A stretch of 22,616 nt of DNA from contig DNMA01000173.1 of assembly GCA_003489505.1 (NCBI GenBank), positions 1-22,616 of the forward strand. Direction: 5' to 3'. Below the pieces are notes generated by a model, which searched no databases, was not told the DNA's origin, and worked only from the letters and a program-made list of their open reading frames with translations. Both the position numbers and the translations under genes were made by a program. This document shows, piece by piece, positions 1 through 7,540 of the stretch. Position 1 is the stretch's first letter. Every line of letters starts with the position of its first letter. Source of the DNA: Legionellales bacterium (lineage in GTDB: Bacteria; Pseudomonadota; Gammaproteobacteria; Legionellales; Legionellaceae).

Positions 1-1039
1 AGAGCATATAGTTAAAACAAACTTGTTTAAGGGGTATTGGAAAGGCATGGGCATATTGGCTATGGGCGTAGAGCTCTAGATGGGGTAACTGCATACGCAT
101 ACCGTGTCCAATGATTTTAAATTGTTCTTTTCGAGAATCTTCTTCACTAATAATATCGACCTCAATAAAATACTGATGGACATCCTTAATGTATTTTTCT
201 AATTCTAAATTTCCTCTAGCATTTTTAAATTGATTGAAAGTGCTTTTCTCTTTGAGGCTGAGTAAAGAGGAAAAACTTTGCTGGACCCAAGCTATACGAC
301 CACGAACATATTCTAAAAAACGAGCAACCTCAGAAGCTTCTTCCCCTTGAAATACAACACGAGAAATTTTTTCAATCAAGCTCCAGGGGGTGCAAGAAAT
401 TCTAAGAAAGCTTTTAAAATAGTCCTCTAAAAATAAGCGCTTAAGGGTTAGCACATGATAATCAGGAAGTACCTCATCCCACCAGGGCATATCTCCTGGA
501 ATAAAAAATGCATATTTATCTTGCATAGAATGGTGGGATTGGATGTGAACATGGTCGGTATAATTATCAAAATAATCCGCCCAGAAATCATGAAATCCTT
601 GGGAAAAATAATATAAACCGGTTTTGGGGCTTTGAGATAAAAACAAATCATCCGGCACTAGATGTCCGGAGAATATCAGGTTTATTAAAGTCAAAGAGCC
701 CAAATTATGCGCCTGATTGGCTAGAAAGTAAGTATGAATTTGTTGAGGGTCTACTTCCTCAAATGACAATTTTTTAGCATTAATATGTAAGCGAAAGCCT
801 TGTGCGTTTGGGGGTTTTTTTTTGATCTTGGCAATAAAATTATCATCCTCTTGTTCACTGCCAGAGATGAATAAATTCATTAAGATATGCGCAAATATAT
901 TTGCTCGAGTATGCATTTGACTGGGCTTTTTAATAACAGGTAAATGCTTGAACTCCGGCAGAGTCTCTAGGCCTTGACTTTGCATTAAAATTTGAAATGT
1001 TTGGGTATGACTACTCATTCGGGTGGCTTGTCTATTCAT
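1..1039 (-). CDS. Unrecognised protein, N-terminal 346 codons (runs off left edge)
   Basis: Reading the minus strand from an ATG at 1039-1037 gives an uninterrupted frame to the first base of the window, so the gene is truncated at its 3' end by the window edge. The product starts MNRQATRMSS. I see no signal peptide and no long hydrophobic segment. The visible part is rich in His, Phe and Tyr in its middle (about residues 125-185) and looks like a soluble cytoplasmic or exported protein. I recognise no family motif. There is no clear Shine-Dalgarno before the ATG; an alternative ATG lies seven codons in (1018). It is divergent from glsA across 225 bp. Function unknown. The open frame over more than 1 kb and its neighbour-like base use make it very likely a real gene. 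Confidence 0.8.
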   Translation of the reverse strand, partial: MNRQATRMSSHTQTFQILMQSQGLETLPEFKHLPVIKKPSQMHTRANIFAHILMNLFISGSEQEDDNFIAKIKKKPPNAQGFRLHINAKKLSFEEVDPQQIHTYFLANQAHNLGSLTLINLIFSGHLVPDDLFLSQSPKTGLYYFSQGFHDFWADYFDNYTDHVHIQSHHSMQDKYAFFIPGDMPWWDEVLPDYHVLTLKRLFLEDYFKSFLRISCTPWSLIEKISRVVFQGEEASEVARFLEYVRGRIAWVQQSFSSLLSLKEKSTFNQFKNARGNLELEKYIKDVHQYFIEVDIISEEDSRKEQFKIIGHGMRMQLPHLELYAHSQYAHAFPIPLKQVCFNYML

Positions 1040-1216
1040 TTTTTAAGCAATTTTAGGTGAATGAAAAATCACAAGAATAGCACTTTTTCAGATGAGGTGA
1101 TATTTTTTTAGTACTAGGAATGAAGAAAACAATTTTCAAGTCTTTTTATTGATGGCGCAACACCAAACATAAAAGCTATATTCCAACATGAAATCAATGA
1201 TTAAATTTATCTTCCG

Positions 1217-1246
1217 TTATTGATGTGCTAAAATAAGTCATATAGT
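1217..1246 (+). promoter_or_regulatory. Candidate sigma70 promoter for glsA
   Basis: A -35-like TTATTG at 1217-1222 and a -10-like TATAGT at 1241-1246 are separated by 18 bp and lie just upstream of the glsA start. TAAAAT at 1229-1234 is an alternative -10. The rest of the 225-bp divergent region (1040-1264) is AT-rich, and I see no clear operator or hairpin in it. Match by eye only, in AT-rich DNA where chance matches are common. Confidence 0.3.
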
Positions 1247-1264
1247 TCTAAATAATAGGCTGGA

Positions 1265-2188
1265 ATGAAACTAAGTCAAGAGTTGTTGAAAAAAATTGTC
1301 GAAATTGCTGAGGTTTGTAATGATGGTGAAACCGCTAATTACATTCCTGAGTTGGCTAATGTCGATAAAAATATTACTGCAATTGCAGTGCAAGAATTAA
1401 ATGGCAATATTCAAAGCTATCGTAATTTAGAATGCCCACCAGTGACTTTACAGTCTACTGGGAAACTTATTCCTTTGATCGGTTTATTAGAAGAGTGTGG
1501 ACCTGAACAGGTTTTAGATTGGGTAAAAGTCGAGCCTTCTGGTGATGATTTCGCATCCATCACTCGTTTAGATAAATTTGGCCCAAAACCTTCTAATCCC
1601 ATGCTCAATGCCGGTGCTATTGCATTGTGCTCACGAATTCCTGGAATGGTTGAACTAAAGTTTGCTTGGCTTGAAAAATGGACCCAAAAGCTTTTTAACC
1701 AACGTTTAAGTATTAATCCTTCGGTTTTTGCTTCTGAAAAAAGAACAGGTGATAGAAATAGAGCCTTGGCTTATTTATTATTAAGTCGAAATAATTTAGG
1801 CAATACCGTTACTGAAACATTGGACCTCTATTTTAGTCTTTGCTCTTATGAGGCAACCCTCGATCAAATGCTTTATCTGCCCACGCTTTTAGCTCATGGG
1901 GGAAAAGATATCAATACTCAAGAACAAGTTATTTCTTTGCAAACCTGTCAAATTACCTTATCGATTATGGCAACTTGTGGTCTTTATGATGAAACCGGTA
2001 CGCATATGGTTAAAACCGGTATGCCTGCAAAAAGCGGGGTATCGGGTTATACCATTGCAACGGTGCCTGGAAAAGCAGGGATTGTGGTCTTAAGTCCAAG
2101 AGTCAATAGTAAAGGCAATAGTATTCGCGGTGAGATAATGTTGGAGCTTTTATCCAAAGAAACAGGATGGCATTTCGCCACCCCATAA
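1265..2188 (+). CDS. glsA: Glutaminase (GlsA family)
   Basis: Hydrolyses L-glutamine to glutamate and ammonia in the cytoplasm. The 307-residue length is usual for the family. It has the serine-hydrolase fold signature: Ser64-x-x-Lys67 in QSTGK (nucleophile and base), Asn115 in NAGAI, Glu158 and Asn165 in the SEKRTGDRNRA segment, Tyr189, and Tyr241 in GLYDETG. These align with the catalytic and binding set known for E. coli YbaS/YneH, with offsets of only 2-3 residues. The SGVSGY-TVPGK-GI segment (257-273) is the C-terminal family motif; the usual SGVGGG is changed to SGVSGY. The gene is monocistronic, divergent from the left-edge gene and convergent with queF one base later. In acid-exposed bacteria this enzyme can serve acid resistance, but nothing here tests that. 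Confidence 0.95.
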   Translation: MKLSQELLKKIVEIAEVCNDGETANYIPELANVDKNITAIAVQELNGNIQSYRNLECPPVTLQSTGKLIPLIGLLEECGPEQVLDWVKVEPSGDDFASITRLDKFGPKPSNPMLNAGAIALCSRIPGMVELKFAWLEKWTQKLFNQRLSINPSVFASEKRTGDRNRALAYLLLSRNNLGNTVTETLDLYFSLCSYEATLDQMLYLPTLLAHGGKDINTQEQVISLQTCQITLSIMATCGLYDETGTHMVKTGMPAKSGVSGYTIATVPGKAGIVVLSPRVNSKGNSIRGEIMLELLSKETGWHFATP

Positions 2189-2189
2189 G

Positions 2190-3044
2190 CTATTGTCTGA
2201 TAAGACGTATTTTTTTGATTTCAATATTTTTTTCTGTAGAGCGGATGGGATTAATATCCACACCTCCTCTTCGCGTGTAGCGACCATAAACGGTTAAAGA
2301 CTTTGGTTTGCATTGTTGCATAATATCTTGGAAGATACGTTCAATACATTGCTCGTGAAACTCATTATGATTGCGGAAAGTAATGAAATATTGAAGTAAA
2401 GACGCATGCTGAATTTTTTGACCAATATAGTGAATTTGAATGCTGCCCCAGTCTGGCTGGAAGGTCACCAAGCAGTTGGATTTCAATAAATTTGAATACA
2501 GAGTTTCTTCAACTTCTTCAGCCCCTATTTTAAGTAATTGGGCATTGGGTTGATATTCATCACAATCCACATCTAAATTATCAAGATGTATGCCTTTAAA
2601 GGCTTGAATTTGGTTTAAATAAGAAGCTTCTTCTAAATTAAACAATTGAATGCAAACCGGGTGCTGCAAAGCAGCCTCTAAGTCTTTTTGAATCGTTTGT
2701 TCCACTTCTTTTTTATCTTGAAAACGTGTTTGATTAAAAGTATTGAAATAAAGCTTCATCGATTTGGATTCGATAATCGAGGGTGAATGACAGCTGTAGA
2801 TTATCTCAGCAATGGCGACCATGGGTTTGCCCTTGGGATTGAGCCATGACACTTCATAGTGATTCCATAAATCATAACCATAAAAAGGTAAAGCATCGGG
2901 TGAAATGCCAATTTCTAAGCGTTTTTCATCGCGAAGAATCGGAAATAATTTATCAGGATTGTAATGGTTCTCATATGCTGATTTTTTTCCTAATTCTAGA
3001 GCAGGGTGTTCAATGCTAAAGTCAGTCATGCTAATTTTATCCAT
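2190..3044 (-). CDS. queF: NADPH-dependent 7-cyano-7-deazaguanine reductase, long form
   Basis: Reduces preQ0 to preQ1 using NADPH, the last step before the base is inserted into tRNA for queuosine. At 284 residues it is the long bimodular (YqcD/E. coli) type. Visible motifs are ESKSMKLY (92-99, NADPH-side motif), catalytic Cys191 in KSNCLVTFQPDW with Asp198, His230-Glu231 in NEFHEQC, and RRGGVDINP (258-266). These correspond within one residue to Cys190, Asp197 and His229-Glu230 of the E. coli enzyme. I kept the ATG at 3044; a second ATG five codons in is also possible. It is divergent from the SulP gene (98 bp apart). The other queuosine gene in the window, queE, lies about 6.3 kb away in a different transcription unit. 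Confidence 0.97.
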   Translation of the reverse strand: MDKISMTDFSIEHPALELGKKSAYENHYNPDKLFPILRDEKRLEIGISPDALPFYGYDLWNHYEVSWLNPKGKPMVAIAEIIYSCHSPSIIESKSMKLYFNTFNQTRFQDKKEVEQTIQKDLEAALQHPVCIQLFNLEEASYLNQIQAFKGIHLDNLDVDCDEYQPNAQLLKIGAEEVEETLYSNLLKSNCLVTFQPDWGSIQIHYIGQKIQHASLLQYFITFRNHNEFHEQCIERIFQDIMQQCKPKSLTVYGRYTRRGGVDINPIRSTEKNIEIKKIRLIRQ

Positions 3045-3077
3045 AATTGTGCCAAATGGCTGATATTAAAACACAAA

Positions 3078-3107
3078 TTCGAATTCCCAGTCAATTTATG
3101 TTATGAT
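3078..3107 (+). promoter_or_regulatory. Candidate promoter for the SulP gene
   Basis: TATGAT (3102-3107), continuing as TATGATAAT, is a good -10. The TTCGAA at 3078-3083 is a weak -35 with an 18-bp spacer. It lies in the 98-bp region between the divergent queF and SulP genes. The SulP start at 3143 is preceded by GGGGAA at 3133-3138. Confidence 0.35.
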
Positions 3108-3142
3108 AATGGCGATTTTTAGTTCGTAAAACGGGGAACCTG

Positions 3143-4741
3143 ATGAAGATGTTAAAGAGCTGTTACCAAGCGGGATTGTTGAGTAAAAAAACTTGGCTTT
3201 CTAATACCATCGCTGGTGTGATTGTTGGTATAGTGGCTTTACCATTAGCCATGGCATTTGCTATCGCCTCTGGTGCCAAGCCTGAACAAGGAATTTATAC
3301 CGCAATTGTTGCAGGCATTATGGTTTCTTTGTTTGGGGGTAGCAGGGTACAGATTGCCGGACCAACCGGTGCTTTTATCGTTATCTTATCAGGAATTACA
3401 GCGCAGTTTGGGATGGAAGGCCTACAATTAGCGACCCTGATGGCTGGTTGTATGCTCATGCTGATGGGTTTTTTACGCATGGGGGTTGTCATTCAGTTTA
3501 TCCCTTACCCAGTTATTTTAGGATTTACCGCAGGTGTTGCTTTAGTCATATGGGTGGGGCAATGGCCATCTTTTTTAGGGTTGCCTGCAATTAGTGGACA
3601 TCATTTTCATGAGAAGTTATGGCATACCTTGCAAGCTGTGCCACAGCTCAATTTAGCGACTACATTACTGGCAAGCTTAGGTCTTTTGATTACACTTTAT
3701 GTGCCTAAATTACCAGTTCTTAAAAAAGTACCTGGCACCTTGGTGGCTTTGTTGGTTGTCACCTTGATTCAGTATTTTGCTCAATTTCCCAGTGTGATGA
3801 CGATTGGTAAAGCTTATGGCGGGATTCCCAGTGGTTTGCCGCATTTTAATTTGCCACACTGGACCTGGCAGCAATGCATGACTTTAATGGGCCCTGCTTT
3901 TTCCATCGCTTTATTAGGGGCGATTGAGTCTTTATTATCGGCAGTGGTCGCAGATGGCATGCTAGGCTCGCGACATGATTCCAATCAAGAGTTGATTGGA
4001 CAGGGCTTGGCCAATATTCTCGCGCCACTAGCGAATGGTTTTGCTGCAACAGGGGCAATTGCCAGAACTGCAACCAATATTAGAAATGGAGGCACCAACC
4101 CGATTGGTGGGGTGGTCCATGGTATCACATTGGTTGCAATTTTATTGTTTTTAGCGCCACTAGCTAGCCACATTCCTTTGGCAGTATTGGCTTCAGTCTT
4201 ATTTGTGGTTTGCTGGAATATGTCAGAACTACCACATTGCATGCAATTGATGCAAAAAGCCCCCAAAAGTGATGTGGCCATTATGTTGGTGACATTCTTT
4301 TTGACCGTGACCGTTGATTTGGTTTTTGCGGTACAAATTGGGGTATTGCTCGCCATCTTGTATTTCTTCTTTAAAATGTCTAAGAGCTTAGATGTGGAAT
4401 TACATCATTTACAGGAGATGAGTGAAGAGCATGCTGAAAAAGCAAAAGGCACGGTTAAATTACGTCTACAAGGACCTATTTTCTTTGGTGCTATTGAGCG
4501 TTTAGAACAAGCGATGAACCACCAACATCAAGCGATTCATGCGATTGAGATAGAGTTTGTTTGGGTCCCTATGATGGATATTACTGCTTTGAAACTTTTA
4601 GAAAAGTATATTGCAACTTGGCAGAGACAAGGTATCCACGTTAAATTATTAGGTGTGAATACTTTGATTGAAAAGCGTCTGCAAAGAAGTGGTATTTGGG
4701 CGCAAGTCGGTGCAAATAATATCATTAAGGCCGCAGAATAA
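3143..4741 (+). CDS. SulP-family anion transporter with C-terminal STAS domain
   Basis: Inner-membrane carrier of the SulP/SLC26 family. Members move sulfate, bicarbonate or dicarboxylates, usually with H+ or Na+. Residues about 18-410 are strongly hydrophobic with the family pattern: AGVIVGIVALPLAMAFAIASG (23-43) in the first helices, then GIYTAIVAG, GPTGAFIVI (73-81), and the ATGAIARTATNIRNGGTNPIGG segment (302-323). A STAS domain occupies about 435-530; its phosphorylatable-loop position reads VPMMDITAL (475-483) instead of the common DSTG, so STAS phosphoregulation may be absent. Length 532 is normal. A GGGGAA Shine-Dalgarno precedes the ATG at 3143; an ATG two codons further is equally spaced for use. 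The substrate cannot be told from sequence; bicarbonate or sulfate are both possible. Convergent with yajQ. Confidence 0.93.
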   Translation: MKMLKSCYQAGLLSKKTWLSNTIAGVIVGIVALPLAMAFAIASGAKPEQGIYTAIVAGIMVSLFGGSRVQIAGPTGAFIVILSGITAQFGMEGLQLATLMAGCMLMLMGFLRMGVVIQFIPYPVILGFTAGVALVIWVGQWPSFLGLPAISGHHFHEKLWHTLQAVPQLNLATTLLASLGLLITLYVPKLPVLKKVPGTLVALLVVTLIQYFAQFPSVMTIGKAYGGIPSGLPHFNLPHWTWQQCMTLMGPAFSIALLGAIESLLSAVVADGMLGSRHDSNQELIGQGLANILAPLANGFAATGAIARTATNIRNGGTNPIGGVVHGITLVAILLFLAPLASHIPLAVLASVLFVVCWNMSELPHCMQLMQKAPKSDVAIMLVTFFLTVTVDLVFAVQIGVLLAILYFFFKMSKSLDVELHHLQEMSEEHAEKAKGTVKLRLQGPIFFGAIERLEQAMNHQHQAIHAIEIEFVWVPMMDITALKLLEKYIATWQRQGIHVKLLGVNTLIEKRLQRSGIWAQVGANNIIKAAE

Positions 4742-4763
4742 CTTGCACTTTGTGCAAGTTATT
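4737..4763. terminator. Perfect 12-bp hairpin shared by SulP and yajQ ends
   Basis: Bases 4737-4748 pair perfectly with 4752-4763 around a TTT loop; the core is AACTTGCAC-TTT-GTGCAAGTT. The stem contains the SulP TAA (4739-4741) and overlaps the first two bases of the yajQ stop (4762-4764). Being a palindrome it would fold in transcripts from either side, which fits a bidirectional terminator or 3'-end protector. There is no clear T-run on either side, so it is not a textbook intrinsic terminator. Confidence 0.6.
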
Positions 4764-5247
4764 AATCTCTGAAATTATTAAACTGCAGGGGTCTATCGAA
4801 CTCCTGTTGTTTTAAAAGCGCAATCGTCTCTTGCAGGTCATCGCGACTTTTGCCAGTGACACGAACTTTGTCACCTTGAATACTGCTTTGAATCTTTAAT
4901 TTGCTTTCTTTTAAGAACTTGGTGATTTTTTTAGCGCAATCTTGGTCAATACCTTCTTTAAATTCAACTTTTAAAGAATAGAATTTACCAGAGTGCTCTG
5001 GTTCTTCTGGAAAATCCACACCAGTTAAGTTCAAATGTAATCTTGCACATTGAGCACGAAAAACCCCTTCCATTTGTTGCACCTGAAAGTCAGACTCTGT
5101 GGTTAAAGTTACAGTTTTTTCTTTTAACTCTGCGGTTGCAGAAATCCCTTTAAAATCAAAACGATTGGTTACTTCGCGTTGAGTATTATCCACTACGTGG
5201 CGAAGATTAACTTGGTCAAGTTCGCAAACGATATCAAAAGAAGGCAT
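4762..5247 (-). CDS. yajQ: YajQ family nucleotide-binding protein
   Basis: A 161-residue cytoplasmic protein of the YajQ family (formerly UPF0234), the usual length. It starts MPSFDIVCELD and shows the family's conserved segments: NTQREVTNRFDFKG (21-34), FREQ/FRAQC-like segment near 63-67, KKITKFLKESKLKIQSSIQGDKVRVTGKSRDDLQ in the C-terminal half, and the terminal RPLQFNNFRD. Members bind nucleotides; in Xanthomonas a homologue binds cyclic di-GMP and acts with a transcription factor, while other members have been linked to RNA or phage interactions. The cellular role here is therefore open. AGGA sits six bases before the ATG. It stands alone, convergent with SulP. Confidence 0.96.
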   Translation of the reverse strand: MPSFDIVCELDQVNLRHVVDNTQREVTNRFDFKGISATAELKEKTVTLTTESDFQVQQMEGVFRAQCARLHLNLTGVDFPEEPEHSGKFYSLKVEFKEGIDQDCAKKITKFLKESKLKIQSSIQGDKVRVTGKSRDDLQETIALLKQQEFDRPLQFNNFRD

Positions 5248-5321
5248 GAGTATTCCTATAAAAAAATCAATTCATTATCAAAAATTATAAAGTGTAACAA
5301 TATTTAAAACAACAGATGTCA

Positions 5322-5348
5322 GCATGACTGTCTAAGAGACCGTCATGC
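5322..5348 (-). terminator. Interrupted hairpin downstream of the small secreted-protein gene
   Basis: GCATGAC (5322-5328) pairs with GTCATGC (5342-5348). Inside, after a single T/C mismatch, GTCT (5330-5333) pairs with AGAC (5337-5340) around an AAG loop. It begins 8 bases past the stop codon at 5356 and lies between two minus-strand genes, upstream of the yajQ promoter region. Only a scattered U-rich stretch follows, so it is a moderate terminator candidate. Confidence 0.45.
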
Positions 5349-5355
5349 AAAAGAT

Positions 5356-5835
5356 TTAATGTTGATGAAGTTTGGCAAATGCCTGCATGGCATGCATGGC
5401 AGAAAGTGCTTTGTCTTTTTTAGAAACCAGACGAATGAAATTAGCAATCGAGCCATCATGTGGGTTGGTGTAGGTGCACACAAACATTTGTGTTTCGGGA
5501 TTGAAATCATCAATAAAGGGTTCTGGGCTATCAGCAACAAAGTCAGGAAGAATTTTACTTGCTGCATCCGATGGTGATTCTTCGGCGTTTGGATGCACAG
5601 GAGAAATAAATAAGCTATCAAGAATATGTTGAGGTAATTTTCTAAAATTAAGTTGAGCCACTAACCAACTATTGAATTCTTGAGTAGAGGGGTCTTTACT
5701 CAAAGGATATTCCACGACAAAAGATGGGAAGCATTTAAAATCTTTTATTTGAGGGCAAGTAAATTGTTCTGCATAGGCTTGATGGAAGAAACTAAAGCCC
5801 AAAAAAGCAAGGCTTAAAAAGATATTTTTTTTCAT
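5356..5835 (-). CDS. Small secreted or periplasmic protein, unknown family
   Basis: I place the start at the ATG at 5835 (product MKKNIFLSLAFLG...). It is preceded by AGGTGA at 5849-5844 with eight bases of spacing, and it begins a typical signal peptide: two Lys, a hydrophobic core, and a likely cleavage after HQAYA (about residue 23). A longer in-frame start at 5862 would put nine residues before the signal and has weaker support. The mature part, about 136 residues, has Cys early (TCPQIKDFKCF) and one later (MFVCTY), so a disulfide is possible. No membrane segment, lipobox or recognised domain is visible. The gene is divergent from eno and followed by a hairpin. Function unknown; location probably periplasm or outside the cell. 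Confidence 0.8.
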   Translation of the reverse strand: MKKNIFLSLAFLGFSFFHQAYAEQFTCPQIKDFKCFPSFVVEYPLSKDPSTQEFNSWLVAQLNFRKLPQHILDSLFISPVHPNAEESPSDAASKILPDFVADSPEPFIDDFNPETQMFVCTYTNPHDGSIANFIRLVSKKDKALSAMHAMQAFAKLHQH

Positions 5836-5929
5836 GATGGTATTCACCTGAAGGTGGTTCATTTAGGGATATGCATTTTAACAGCTTTAAAAAAAAACGG
5901 ACAATATTTATTATTTCTTTTGTCTATTC

Positions 5930-5935
5930 TATAAT
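5930..5935 (+). promoter_or_regulatory. Candidate -10 element of the eno promoter
   Basis: A perfect TATAAT at 5930-5935 lies 61 bases before the eno ATG, in the 161-bp region shared with the divergent secreted-protein gene. The -35 position at 17-bp spacing reads TTTATT (5907-5912), a weak match. Upstream is a run of ten A (around 5889-5897) that could act as an UP-type element. Confidence 0.4.
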
Positions 5936-5996
5936 AGCTTCTCATTTCGGGTGACTTTAATCATTTTTCCACCCTTTTTTCTGATTGAGAAATATT

Positions 5997-7265
5997 ATGC
6001 AAATAAAAGAATTGAAAGCTCGTCAAATTTTAGATTCCAGAGGACAGCCAACAGTCGAAGTGGATGTGATTTTAAATCAAGATATCATCGCTTCAGCCAG
6101 CGTGCCATCTGGTGCATCTACTGGGCAATTTGAAGCCCTGGAGCTTCGTGATAAAAATCCTGCATCATATATGGGAAAAAGTGTTTCTAAGGCCGTTCAA
6201 AACGTTATAGGGCCTATTCAAAATGCATTAAAGGGTCAATCCATAGAAGACCAAAGACATATCGATAAAATTTTAATAGATCTAGATGGTACCGCTGATA
6301 AATCGGTTTTAGGTGCTAATGCGACTTTAGCGGTTTCATTAGCAGTCGCTAGAGCCAAATCTTTAGTCATGAAAAAACCGTTATACATGACTTTAGATGG
6401 ACAAGATTTTCTGATGCCCGTGCCATTAATGAATATTTTAAATGGTGGTGCGCATGCAAATAACCAATTAGATATTCAAGAATTTATGGTGATGCCAATT
6501 GGGGCGACTGATTTTTCAGATGCCTTACAAATGGGTTATGTCATGATTACGCACTTGAAACAATTATTGCAAAAACAAGGTTTAAGTACGGCAGTTGGTG
6601 ATGAAGGGGGATTTGCTCCTGCATTGTCTTCGCATCATCAAGCACTCGATTACATCATGCAAGCCATTGAAATGTCAGGTTTAAAAGCCGGTCATGATGT
6701 TTGTTTAGCCCTAGATGTTGCAGCCTCTGAATGGTATCACGATGGTCTTTATACTTTACCCAAAGCGAAAAAAACCTATCACTTAGATGAACTGATTAGC
6801 TATTATCAAGAATTGGTGCAACATTATCCTATCTTAAGTATTGAAGATGGTTTAGACGAAACCGATTGGCTGGGTTGGAAAAAATTAACCGATGCATTAG
6901 GTCATAAAATTCAATTGGTCGGTGATGATTTATTCGTTACCAATCCAGTACGTTTACATGAAGGAATTGAAATGGGTGTTGCCAATGCCATTTTAATTAA
7001 GTTAAATCAAATTGGTACCCTAACTGAAACTTTAGATACTATGCAGCTCGCTAAAAAGCATGCTTATCGTTCGATTGTGTCACATCGCTCTGGCGAAACA
7101 GAAGATAGTTTCATCGCTGATTTGGCTGTCGCCACAGGTTGTGGACAAATCAAAACCGGTTCATTATGTCGAACAGATAGAGTTTGTAAATATAATCAGC
7201 TATTAAGAATTGCAGAAAACCAAACAATTCCTTATGCTGGTAAAAGTATATTCACCAATAGGTAA
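5997..7265 (+). CDS. eno: Enolase
   Basis: Interconverts 2-phosphoglycerate and phosphoenolpyruvate in glycolysis and gluconeogenesis; in many proteobacteria also part of the RNA degradosome. I chose the ATG at 5997 (MQIKELKARQILDSRG, 422 residues) because it matches the conserved N-terminus and has GAGA six bases upstream; an in-frame TTG at 5985 is less likely. Active-site residues are all present: SGAS loop (38-41), His153, Glu162, Glu203 in GDEGG, Mg ligands Asp240, Glu283 and Asp310, catalytic Lys335, Arg364-Ser365 in SHRSGE, and Lys386 in GQIKTGS. They keep a constant offset from E. coli numbering within each segment. It is followed after 5 bp by ftsB, the common gammaproteobacterial order. 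Confidence 0.98.
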   Translation: MQIKELKARQILDSRGQPTVEVDVILNQDIIASASVPSGASTGQFEALELRDKNPASYMGKSVSKAVQNVIGPIQNALKGQSIEDQRHIDKILIDLDGTADKSVLGANATLAVSLAVARAKSLVMKKPLYMTLDGQDFLMPVPLMNILNGGAHANNQLDIQEFMVMPIGATDFSDALQMGYVMITHLKQLLQKQGLSTAVGDEGGFAPALSSHHQALDYIMQAIEMSGLKAGHDVCLALDVAASEWYHDGLYTLPKAKKTYHLDELISYYQELVQHYPILSIEDGLDETDWLGWKKLTDALGHKIQLVGDDLFVTNPVRLHEGIEMGVANAILIKLNQIGTLTETLDTMQLAKKHAYRSIVSHRSGETEDSFIADLAVATGCGQIKTGSLCRTDRVCKYNQLLRIAENQTIPYAGKSIFTNR

Positions 7266-7270
7266 AAATT

Positions 7271-7540
7271 ATGCGTTCAATGTGGGTCATTTTAATTCTT
7301 GCCTTGCTAGGCTTACAATATAAGCTTTGGTTAGGTGACGGCAATATTAAAGAATGGATGACTCTTGAACAAAAAAATGCTGAGCAAGATGTATTTAATC
7401 AAAAATTAGTCGCAAGAAATCAAACTTTACTCGCTGAAATTACCGAGCTCAAATCAGGCGATCAAGCTTTAGAGGAAAAAGCTCGTTCAGATTTAGGTAT
7501 GGTTAAACCGGATGAAACTTTTTATCACTTGGTAGAATAA
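7271..7540 (+). CDS. ftsB: Cell division protein FtsB
   Basis: A small bitopic inner-membrane protein of the divisome that forms the FtsQ-FtsB-FtsL complex regulating septal peptidoglycan synthesis. The 89 residues show a short N-terminus, one membrane helix (about 4-20), a periplasmic coiled coil (about 28-62), and the family's C-terminal pattern EEKARSDLGMVKPDETF (68-84). It lies 5 bp after eno and is probably co-transcribed with it. In many gammaproteobacteria ispD follows; here the next gene is on the opposite strand, and the last 38 bases of ftsB overlap the 3' end of the mevalonate kinase gene. No terminator hairpin is visible at this junction. Confidence 0.93.
   Translation: MRSMWVILILALLGLQYKLWLGDGNIKEWMTLEQKNAEQDVFNQKLVARNQTLLAEITELKSGDQALEEKARSDLGMVKPDETFYHLVE

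Noticed and set aside
448..651. Open frame of 67 codons on the minus strand
   Set aside because: It lies out of frame inside the much longer left-edge gene (1-1039), which reads open throughout.
2195..2214. GTCT-GATA-AGAC followed by GTATTTTTTT after glsA, as an intrinsic terminator
   Set aside because: The stem is only 4 bp (5 with a wobble) and lies within the queF coding end, so the T-run may simply be queF codons. Too weak to call.
3985..4356. Antisense open frame of 123 codons within the SulP gene
   Set aside because: The SulP frame is fully supported by family motifs here; the antisense product has no recognisable domain or ribosome site.
5985..5996. TTG at 5985 as the eno start (four extra residues)
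   Set aside because: The ATG at 5997 gives the conserved enolase N-terminus, and GAGA at 5987-5990 acts as its ribosome site, which the TTG start would place inside the gene.
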